This document shows, piece after piece, positions 48,901-60,900 of a stretch of 64,000 bases of DNA (the stretch's first letter is position 1; every line of letters begins with the position of its first letter). Origin of the DNA: Cruorifilaria tuberocauda (lineage: Eukaryota; Nematoda; Chromadorea; Rhabditida; Onchocercidae); assembly GCA_013365365.1 (NCBI GenBank), contig JABVXU010000152.1:50495-114494 (forward strand). The letters are read 5' to 3'. The notes beneath the pieces were generated by a model. That model worked only from the letters and a program-made list of their open reading frames with translations, searched no databases and was not told the origin of the DNA. Made by a program: the position numbers and the translations under genes.

Positions 48901-51900
48901 CATTAATATCTGAAAAAAAATCTAAAAATGTTAGCAAAAATGAAATCAATTACGAAAAAATTATTAAAAAAGTGGAAAGCTTTTACAACTGTTCGTACAC
49001 TTGGCCATCATATCATGTTTCATTGGAAATGTCTGATGAATCTAGTTCTGTGCAACTTATTTGTGAGGATTCTGACTATACGCCGGAATCAGTTATGCAT
49101 CCATTATTATTATTTGAGCCAACGAATAAGATTGAAGAAGAAACCGAAGAAGTGCTTTTACAAACATTAGTACTTTTATCTGATTTGAATGTAAGTAAAA
49201 CCGAAACTACTGAAGACACTACAAAACAGAAAGAGAATTTAACTGGGCTAAAAGATAAAATGGAAGAGAAAAAGTACATAACTCCTGAATTAGATGCAAG
49301 TAACAATCAAAATAATTCGAAATACTTAGTGGACATGAGCCGGAAAATGAAGGAAGATTTAAAATTGATCGGAAACCCGAGAAGTAGTACATCCCAAGAT
49401 GTGGAGTTCAAAACTCTTCAAAAGCCAATACAACATCTTCATGCTTCTTCTGGTGTAAAACCACAAGAAGTGCCTGTAACAAGTGCATTAGAGGATGAAA
49501 CGAATTCTATGCATGAAATTGAATCAATTGATGATAAAGATGAAATTCTGGATGAAATAGATGATCTAATGGTAATATGCAATCCTCATGCCAGCATTAT
49601 TGATGGCGTCGATTTATTGCCAACAATAATGGAAGATAGTGAAAACTGTAAAATTGCAAATTCATTTATGTCAGTGAGCACAAATACTGTCATTGCTCGT
49701 AGCATATCAAATATTGATGAAGAGGAAAGCGATATTACAGCATCGTCAACAGTAGAATCAAAATCAGAATTGACTAAGAAAATTTCCTTGAATCCCTTGA
49801 ATAGAGACGACGAGGACGATGTGAACTATTTAGAAGATTATAAGAAAAGAATAATTTTAATATGTGAAAGTGATGCTGATCAAATATCAGAGGAAATTAC
49901 AATCAACATAAGCTATAAAAAGCCATCGAACAAGCTCAAAGTGATAGCAATCTTATCACCTGAAGTACAAGCTAAAGCTGAAGCACATACGATTATTGGA
50001 GAAGAAGATTTTGATGTTCTAGTGGAACAACCAGATGAAGCACAAGATTTTATCGTAAAAATTTTAGATCACATAAGCGATTCGATCAGTCTCGATTTGA
50101 CTGTTCCAAGCACAGTTAAAATGGATTTGTCTCTAAAACGTCGTGAACAGTATGAAGGTGTTTTATCTTATCAAGTTAAAAATCTAATTGATAGTGAAAT
50201 TGACCAGGAACGAGCAAACATGACGAGTGATTATGATTATCATCATCATTCATATAATGACAAGGAACAATGTACCGGTATTTCTGTAAACATCATTGCG
50301 CGAAGTATGCATGATGTTGCACGAGCTTCACTCGAGGAAATTCCTTGGGGTGAAGTATCCATGTATATTGTACTGCCACCCACTATGACTCGTTCGGTAA
50401 CGAATTCAGAAATCAGAAATTCGCTAATCCAAAATATTACCGTTTCGGAATCAAACGAAACTGAAAAACGATCACTACATTCTCATGAATCGCTCCGCTC
50501 ATCGTCACAGCTATCTCTTGATTGGAATGAATTTGGTGATCGAGACATCAGTGGACAAAATCTCAGTATACCAAGTTATGTGGTTAGGGAAGGATCAACC
50601 GCTACAATTACTTGCGAATTTAATAATTTCTTAGCTCCTGGAAGTTTCATTGATTGGTTCAAGGGTAAAGCTGTGGTGGAAATTATACCCGGAAAAACGG
50701 ATCGTATAAGCCATGATCTGTTAGAGGTGTTAGTTATTTCACATGTGAATCCAATGGATAGTGATGTTTACAGCGTCAGGGTCAATGATATCATCTATCC
50801 CATTGCATGTCTTATTATAGAAAGTGTTAATGGATCATCTGAAAAAATTAACGATGATGTACAGTTCATAAGTCCACCACAAACATTATTTGTTATGGAA
50901 GGTCAACCATCAATTATTTCCTGTCAAGTGAGTAAACCTGATCAAAAAATTGAATGGTGTAAAGATAATAAAAAATGGGTGGTTGAGAATGAGAGAATAC
51001 GATTAGAATCAGATCAGCTTGGTTATCATCGGATAATTATTGATAAGTCTGAATTGGAGGATCAGGGAACTTATTATGCTTTTTTGGGTGATCATTTTAC
51101 AACGGTTACACTGGTTGTTGAAGGTAAGCTATAGTTGATTTTTTTTTCTTGCAATGCTAATAACTATAATTGAACTATTATTCATTTAATTTCTTAAAGC
51201 TATGCTAAAAATTCATCTTTCAATTATTACTATTATTATTTAGTTAAGATTTTTCTTTGATAGTTGCTTCATGTTTCATGATATGATGATTGCTTCTTGA
51301 ATATAATTTTCATTAACACTGTTCTGTTGTAATTCTAAAGATAACAATTTTCAAGTTGATTTTTTTAACTATCTCTTCCTACTAACTCTTCTTCCTGTCT
51401 AATCTCTCTTCAACACAGAGCGCATTGATGAACGTGAAGTGATAATCAACGCATCGGGAACAGACACTGAAGATGATGACTATCGTGAATATCTGGTACC
51501 TTTTGGTAGCACAGCAACAATTGCTTGTGAGCTGGAAGATAGCGATGAGGTGCAGGAATTGGTATGGCGCAAAAATGGTACACGAATTGAGTTTTCGGAT
51601 GATGCAAAAGTTGAACACGTAGTGAATGGTTTAAAGCATTATTTGGTGATTCATGATGCACAAGCTAATGATTCGGCATCCTATAGCATTTGTATCAATG
51701 ATACTGAATTCAAGATTGCTCATCTGATAGTTAGCAATTATGCAACAGTTATCGGTAGCAAGCATACTAAGCGTATCTCTAAAAACTTTCAACATTGATT
51801 TCATTCTTCTTCATTTCTATTCTCTCATCTAGAATTGTCCAATCATACAATGTGCAGATTCATAATTTAATCTTCTATAAACTGTAATTTCATTTCATTT

Positions 51901-54900
51901 CTACCGGAAATGAATTCTTATCTGAATTGATATCGAGAATAATTAATTACTGAAAATTCATTTCATACTAAAGCTATATGATATACATTTAAAAGATATT
52001 TTTGAAAAAAATTTTTCTCCAAAAAATTTTACTGAAAAATAAGGAATGGCAAGCGAATATATGAAAGATTGGGTATATGAAAGATCTGATTTCTGCTAAC
52101 ATTAATCTATTAAATTTATAGTACGACCGATATTTTGTTATAAAATATTAAATTACCTCAGCGATAGAATGATTCAATGTTGTAAAGCTTTACTTTCCAT
52201 ATTTTTTACCTAGTAAAATGCATGGAATGAATAATTCTGCTGATTAGGAAGCTTTTTTCACAGGAAAACAACGCCTTTCGATTTTTCTTTTTGCAAAATA
52301 CTTTTCATTTATTTTCAAAAATTGTTGCTGTCTTTCAAATTGATAGATCTATTCATGACATAATATAGCTCAAAAAAGGAAGTTTCATGTACAATTAGCT
52401 ATTCATATAGCTAATAGCTTCCATCTAATTAGGCGTTCTTGGAATTCTTATGCTATTTTTAGGTGATTTTTGACATCGTCTCTATATTTCCATCGAAAAA
52501 TAATTGAATTCGACCAAAAAAATTGGTCGTTTTTGAAACATGTTGTTGTTTGATTATTGTCTGATAATCAGTATCATATTTGTTATTAAGTTATATTTCG
52601 CTCATTCTTGCAACATTTTCGTTCGTTTCAAGTAAAACACTTATCATTGTTTTTCTTATATTACTACATCGTTATCATCATCATCATCATTATCATAATA
52701 ACGATCATTACTTTTTCTCTTCAAATACAGTCAGCTTTTGTTGAAAGAAACATACAATTAACAATGCTTGTACAACATTACGCTCTCCCCATTCTATCTG
52801 GTGATTGAATTTTTCGAATAATTAAATTCATATGAGCCAACCTCAAAAATTGTAATAAGGTAAGAGTGGTATTGGTTAATTATCAAATCAAATTTTAACT
52901 ATTTCCACATCTTCTAAAATTTTATCGTTAATCGAAAAACGAGGAAGAGAGAAACGAAATGCATTTCATGATAGATTTTAAAGAATTTGACAATTTTTTC
53001 AGATCTGATTCAAATTTTAAACATTATGTTTCACAGTGAAGTTCTCGTAATAACGAATCAAAGATTTTGATCAAATACAAAGCCAGTGGTTGACAAGAAA
53101 ATCTTTCAGAGATATAAAAAATTAATGAGAATAAACAAAAGCACCACCGAAAAATTAAACGACCTTAAGAAATCTTAAGAGAAAAATGAGAGAAAAGTTC
53201 ACGTTGGGAACATTGCAAAAACCACGTATAATACCATATCATTAAATTGTTTCACTTGATTTGCTCATCCGTTAGAATATCGTTAACTTCTAAATAAATT
53301 TAAAAGTACAATTTTAGTGGACATGATAAAGTCGTATTCAATACAGTTAGTGCAGTTTTAACCATGATATTACGTGTGGTATACATGGCTCAGTTTTCAG
53401 ATTATTGAAAAAAAATCAACTGATTTCTGAATCTTCTGGATACTTGAAAATTTAATATTCACAAAATTTTGAAAAAAATCTTAATTTAAAAAAAAAATCT
53501 GTATTTAATAGGAATGCTGTAATTCTATATTAATAGAGCTAATCAAAAATAAAGGAGGAAAAAATTCGTGAATTTTATGATGGAAACTGATGGTAAGATG
53601 TAATTAAGGATACACTTAAGGGAAAAGATTTTTTGAAATTCGTCAGCATCAAATGTTGATAGCTACTTGTTGTCTTAAAGAACTTTGAATAATATTAATA
53701 GCTGAAGGTAATACAATTTTTCTTTTGAAATTTACTCAAATTTTATTATTTATCCATTTTACACGGAAAGATGAATAATCTTTCTATCAAATTTCTTTCC
53801 CATAGAGAAAGGAAATTTATTTTAAAACATTCCCTGTCCATCAATTGTGCATATCATTTTGAGAAAAAACAAATGCTAGCACTGTTTTTTTTTGTGGTAA
53901 AATAAGGCTAGAATATACTGATGTATGAGCTTAATCAAGAATTCGTTATAATTTCTGTTATTAGATTTCGATTGAATCAATCCATAATAATTTTAACTGA
54001 TAGTCTTTCATTATAGGAGAATATGAAAATCAAGTAACAGTGGAAGAATCGCTGGTACCAGTCGGTTCAGCTGCAACAATTCACTGTGAAACAATCACGC
54101 AACAATATTCACTGGATTGGCGTAAAGATCTACAACCTATCACGCAGAGTGAACGAATCGAACGGAAGGATACAGCTGATGGCTTTGAGCATAGCCTTAC
54201 AATTTATAGCGTTCGAAAGAGTGATGAAGGCGAATATGGTGTTGTAATTAAAGATTCATATACTGCTGTCACTAAAATAACTGTAATTGGTAAGCATTTG
54301 AAACATTAATTATTTATTATTTATTAAACGCATTTATTTACAGTTTAGTAATTTCTAAAATTGCTACTTGTAGAATAGAGAAGCGTATTTAAGGTTTTTT
54401 TTTGAAAATTTATTTTGAATGATGATGAATTATGGAAATCATAGAACAAAAAGCATGACGTTTAATTGTCTTTTTCACTAAGGAATTTCAGAATTTAGGG
54501 ATTTTATTACTAGTAATTGAATTGATCTTCTGATTATTGTGATCCGTAAACTTTGGTAATAATTGAAAATATTGGAACTTACGATTATTTCTTATTAAAG
54601 CATAAATTTTATTCTTAATTTACAGAATCACAGGAACAAATTGCCACCGAAGATTTCGACATCTCATTACATCCTACACAATCAGTAATGAATGAAGCCT
54701 TCGCTCAGTTACATGATCGTATCAGTCTTCCACAAACACAGGCTTCTTTTGAAGCTTATCAGTTATGCAACATGGAAGAATATTTTGATTTGCAATTTTC
54801 CATGCAATCGCTTGAAGTTCCAGTAGTTGTAGATGAAAAACGATCAGCATCAGTCAGCTATCTTTCAAGGGAGAAAGATATTTACATACAGCGTGAGCCT

Positions 54901-57900
54901 TCTTATGAAACTAACGCGGATTTGACTTTAATGGAAGTAACCGTCGTTGCGTGCAATTTTGTAACAACAGATGCTCGTTTTCATTTCACATCTTCCACCT
55001 CAGTTAATCGTGCTGTTGCTGAAGCTGTAGTACTAACACCGATTGCACAACAATCTATCCAAATTGATCTCAGTTCACAATTTACTGCGTTTAGAACTAG
55101 TTTTATAAAACAGTCTGGTTTACAACAATTAACTGTTGCTGCAAATATGCCGCAAAAAATTGTCGAAAAATTAGGAATAAAATTAGGTGATAGGTGGATG
55201 AAATTAGACGTGATATTGTTATCACCAATGCGAACTGAATCAGCGGATATTACGAACAAAATTCCTAGCATAATAACATTAGAAATGAACTTTCCTCCAC
55301 TAATATTTGAAAGATGCGACAAGGACTTTACATTTGATAAAGAATCTGAACGAGAATATTTCGACGCAGTGGTACTTACAAAATCAATCACGTATCCAGA
55401 AAGGATCAGAAGACAGTTTAGCATGGTTGTTATTTGGTTGGAATTCATAGCTGTTTATAAAGTACCGCAAGTTTTTGATACCATAATCAAAATTGACGTT
55501 ACTCAAAAGGAAACATTTCATCTACAATGCAAATCTTCTAAAGCAAATGCAGTTGATGAAATTTTCACAGTTTGTAGACCCGTTCCACAACAAGATGCTG
55601 CAGTAACATTACTGGAAGTTCCCTCTGTAGCAACAAGTCGAAATTATATTGATTCAGTTTCATCTTTGGAAATAATTTTAAGATCACGTATTGATCAAAA
55701 TCTGTTTATAAACAAGGAAGTACCACTGATTCAAAGAGAAATGATCAATAGGCAGCTGATGCCTTCAATGCATGAAGTGATTCCAGTAACTTACAGTTTC
55801 TCGAGGCCTGCACAAAATGAAAATTTAGAAATGAAAGTATTTGTGAAATCGCTAAAGCACTATGAAATGAGTCAACGTAATTTCACTGATAGCGTCACAA
55901 AATTTGAACTAAAGTTTTGGTCGCAGACCGAACGTAACTTTTCCGTCACTGATAACTTCCGAACGAGTGAATTGGATCGAGTGAGTGCAAGATTTTTCGG
56001 TTCAACTGTGGAGTATTTCGATGTATCAACAGCTTTCAATATTCAACCGAAAATGGATACAGTGATAGCTACGCTACCGATAAAGACAACAAAAACTGTT
56101 CGAGAAGTAAGTCGGCTGTATTCAGATACGCTTGTAACTCTTACTTCAGAATGCTGCTCTCAGATGTCTCGGGAATCTCGTGCAGATGCTATTTTACTGA
56201 AACCACGGATAGATGTATGCATTGCAAATTTCAAAGCTTCAACTTTTGAAGATCTCTGTGTTATCATAGCTTTTAAGATAGAGTCTCAGGCAAACGGTGC
56301 TAATGTAACGTTAGTAACGAGAGCACCAACAATCACTGGAAGATCTATCTTTACGTTTTCCGATGATTTGATTCAAGAGAGAGCAGAATTCCGATCGCAA
56401 CTTCAGCGTAGCTTGGAAGTAGAAATGGAAATTTCCACTGCTCGAAAAGATAATTTGATTATGAACATTAAAAGTGCAGAATTTAATGAAAGAAATATTG
56501 TAGTTATTATTGAGATGCGACCGGAGAAGGAAGGTGTAGAATTCGTACTACTAACTCCACTTCCAGCAGTGATCGAAGAGATCAGTCAATCATTTTCGGA
56601 CACTGTCGTAAACCTAATTACTGAATTACATATGCAAAATGATTGCCATACAGATAATGATATTCTAATTGCTCGGACATGCGCACTTCAAATGTATCTG
56701 AAAGCTTCGAAAGAAGAAAATATCACTATACAGGCAAGATTTTGTGTCCAACATGAAATCGAAAATATCATAGCTACTTTACTAACACGAGCACCGACAA
56801 TTGTTGAAAGAAATGAACGCAAATTTTCAGACAATTTAGTGAATTTCGTAACTGAAATGTGGTCGCAAATTTGTCGAGAAGCTTTTGCAACTGCTGATAT
56901 TTATATTGCTAGAAATGATAAGATGCAGAAACAATTAAAGGCTTCAGCTACAGAAGATGCGCATACTTCAATAGCATTTGAAGGATGCTCTGAAATAGAA
57001 GAAATCGAAGTGACTTTATCAGAGCTAATTCGGGCTGATACTTACAAATTAAATCGCTTCTTTGCATATAAAACTGTTGATTTCATAGCTGCATTATTGT
57101 TTCAAACTCAAAACAGCTTCTACGCTGATATAAATATACCAATTAAACGAATGGATAGCAATCAGTTACATTTAAAAACTTCTGGTGAAGAATGTCTAAA
57201 TGTGTTAATGAGTTTTGAAATGAAATCACAAATACGAAATACTGCAATAGCACTGCTTGCTCGAGCAGAAGCGATTGTAGAAGAGACAAATAGAACTTTC
57301 TCATCAAACTTCACAGAAATAATTTCTGAAATATTTTCAAGAATGAATAGAGATTTGCATGCATATTTTGAAGCAATGATTGTAGTGAATGAAACTGCAG
57401 AAACATGGATAGAAGCATCAAAGGAAGAGAATTTATGTATTGAAAAATGCTTTGAAAAGGAATTGCAAACTTATTACGCAGATGCTACAGTATTAATTAC
57501 TCAGGTGGAAAGACAGCTTACAACTATAAAAAGTGCATCTCTTGAAAACATCGAAATTTATCATTCTTTCGAGTTATGCCCAGAAGAGGAGCTGTCATCG
57601 ATTACTGTCACCTCCAAACAAATTGAAATTACGGAAAAGAGATATAGCAATGAAGTGATAAAACTTGATGTTCAATATGACTGTAGAGTTTTAAATGAAA
57701 TGATTGAAGCAGATCTCATGGAATCTGAGCCATCAGTACGGATGTCTTGTAGTTACCAAGCATACAATGAACGATCTTCCTGTTTGTTTACAAAGAGATT
57801 TATTGAAAATATCATCAATGAAGCATATGAAGGTTTCACGCAGGGTTTGGAAGAAAATATAAGTTTGATGATTGAGTTGTCTCGTAAGCCATCATCAATA

Positions 57901-60900
57901 CAATCTTCTCAAATTGATTTACGAGATATATATCAACAGAGACGAACAATCGAGGAGAATGAGGTAATTTTTAGGCATGAAAAAAACTTCTCAGTATTTA
58001 AATACTGTATTAGACGTATTTCAAGTGTGATAAGTTATGTTTTTTGAGATAACGACATTGTGGAGTCGTGTACAATTAAATGTAGAATTCTATCAACGCA
58101 TAGATGTAGCACGATCTCCACAAATAATCGATTCTACTTTTATCTTACGTGGAAATATCTGTGAAGGTTTGTTATTTACTCTTGTCACACGTTAACTTGG
58201 TTTTGCATCATTTTGCACGAAATTCGCGAAACAGATTCATTGTTTTCAATTAATGATAAGTGATAATACAGCAGATCATTTTTTCTCTCTCTTCTTCATT
58301 TCAGTATATGAAAGGGAGAAAGAATGGGAAAAATGAAAGCGGAAGTATAATGTTATTAAAAACTTTTCTTTGAGCTCTTATAATTAGAAGTCATTTAAGA
58401 GCTATTACTGAACTCTTTAAATAAATAGCCATCAATAAATCTATATTCTTTACATTTCCAGCAACGAAGCTATGATTTCAAAGCTTCATTTCCTATAATA
58501 CTTTCTTGAATTTCATTAAAGTCTTATTTTTCATTATTAACCAAAAGTTAAATGAATAGATTTTTAGTTGCACTTCCGTTTGCTTGATATTTTTGTTTAA
58601 TAGTTACGGTCTTTTTATTTAGATTAAAACTTTCTTAGCATTATTTGTGATTATAATTCAATGTTTTGTAGCACTGATTGTTTCTGAAGATTGAAATTAA
58701 AATTACAGCATGTGAAATTGTAAACCCATAATTTTTGCTAAATTAAGTTAGCATATTTCCTTTTACAAAATGCACATCGTTTTTCCTTTATTCTGACTTA
58801 TTTGTATGAGGTACAGAAATGATATTTATTTATTTTATGAAATGAATGAACTTATAAAATGCTTTCTTAGACGAATCAACCGATGAAACTAGCACATCTT
58901 CGGTTAATACAGCTCCTCAATTTGCCGAACATTTAAGTGAAATTTATGAAATCGATGAATTTGCAACTCATTATTTCAAATGCATTATTTATGGGACACC
59001 AATGCCACATGTTCGATGGTATTGTAATGGAAAAGTTATCATCCCAAACAAGTAAGATATTAAGGCTTAATATTTCAGGCTGTTTATTTAAATATTATTA
59101 TTTAAATATCATTAGTAAAGATGTTTTTTCATTTCTTTGGGAACAATAGTTCAGTAATTTTTTCAAGAGACTTTAATCCAATAAATTATCATGAGCTCCA
59201 AAATTGTTGCGTAATTATCAATAAAGTAATTAACAATACAAAATTTATTACAATAAACCAAATTTTTCGAGAACTTGGATATTATTAATTATAATTGTTG
59301 CAGTAATATAACCATAATTGCTGAAGATGGTATCTGCATATTAAAAATAAACAGCGTAGATAGAAGTTGGAATGGAAGTCTGATTTGTGAAGCAGAAAAT
59401 ATAATTGGAACAGCTTGCACACATACCATTATTCGCGTTCAAAGTATTAGCTTATTTGAATGAAACATTATTACATTATTTTTGATGCCATAAATTCAGT
59501 AATTTTCAATAATGAATGAATCTTTTGAAAAACAAAGTATTTTAAGGAATGAAAATTAGAATACCTTTACTTAAGAGCAAACTTTTATTATAGGTATTAC
59601 AGGAAAGCTAAATTTTTTTGCTTTTACTTCATTGAAATTGAATAAAGGATTTGAATAAAAATCAAAAAAGAGACATGAATTGCAAATAATTATTGATTGA
59701 ATTAGTAACACAAAACCTTTCAAAAAGAAAAAATTACAGGATCAGAGGAAAGTTCCACAAGTAGCACTTCCACTGGAGGACAAATACCTATAATTCAGCT
59801 ACCGCTTAAACGTGAAATGCATGTTACAGTAAGTATATTTAAAAAAACACTATTATAAAATAATGATGAAAATAAATAATGATTGAGTTTATTTTTTAAG
59901 CAGTTATTGTAGATTTTTTTTGGTTTTTTCTCATTTTCCAATATTTTTTCACTTATCAAAAATTATTAATTGCGCCAAAATCCTCAATCGAAAACCTCGT
60001 TGATCGGAATTTTTATAGGATTTACTTTTTTCTTCGCAAAATATTGGAATTCAAATTATTTTATTTTAAAAATCATAAACATATAAGTTTCAGAAGGGAG
60101 AAAATGTCAGACTCAAATGTATTGTGTCCGGAAATCCGTTGCCTTCAGCGCAATGGAAGCGCAATGATGTTATCATCGAAAACAATGAGTAAGATAAAAT
60201 TTAAATAGAAAGCTAAAAAGAACATAGTTGTCACTTAACTTATGCTTTAAGTTTTACAGCTAGGTTTACGATATATGAACACACACATATTACATTAATT
60301 ATCCAGTATATTTCACAACAGTAGAATAAATTATTTCTCATCTTTCAGGCATTACTCAATTATATGTGATGACGGAATCTATATTTTGCATATTTTAAAT
60401 ATCGCAGAAGAGGATAATGCAATTTTCAGTTGCACAGCAATGAATTTATTCGGTTCCACAGAAACTGACAGTAAAATAATTGTTAGAGGTAATTAAGAAT
60501 TTCTGTACTGAATTTTTGAAAGGTCATTTTGAAGAATTCCTTTCATTTAATAAGTGATATGATAGTGTGATTGGACAAAGTATATGATATCAGCAAAATT
60601 ATTTTATCAAATATTACTTTCGCATATAGATTATCCACAATATTAATATGAAATAGTAATTGATTGAAAATTAAATGAATAACAGTTACAAAAATTGAAT
60701 CAAGTAAAATTTTAATGTTTGTATATTTTTAAAAATATTTTTTTTTTAGAATTGCAATTAACAAATGCAAGTAGTTCAAAAGGGGAGGAAAGTTCGCTTA
60801 CAAGAAGCATTATGGAGGACCATACCATAGGTGAAATATCTCCCGGTTCGATATCCTCTAACGATTCATTTACTACTCAATTCGGAGAACCAAAATTCAC

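Noticed and set aside
52737..52800. Candidate exon in the longest titin intron (acceptor AAATACAG, donor TCTG|GTGATT)
   Set aside because: It would need phase 0 entry, but the previous exon ends in phase 1, which gives a stop after four codons.
54981..55448. 155-codon antisense open frame
   Set aside because: It is the shadow of the titin repeat exon; no start context, domain or splice support on the minus strand.
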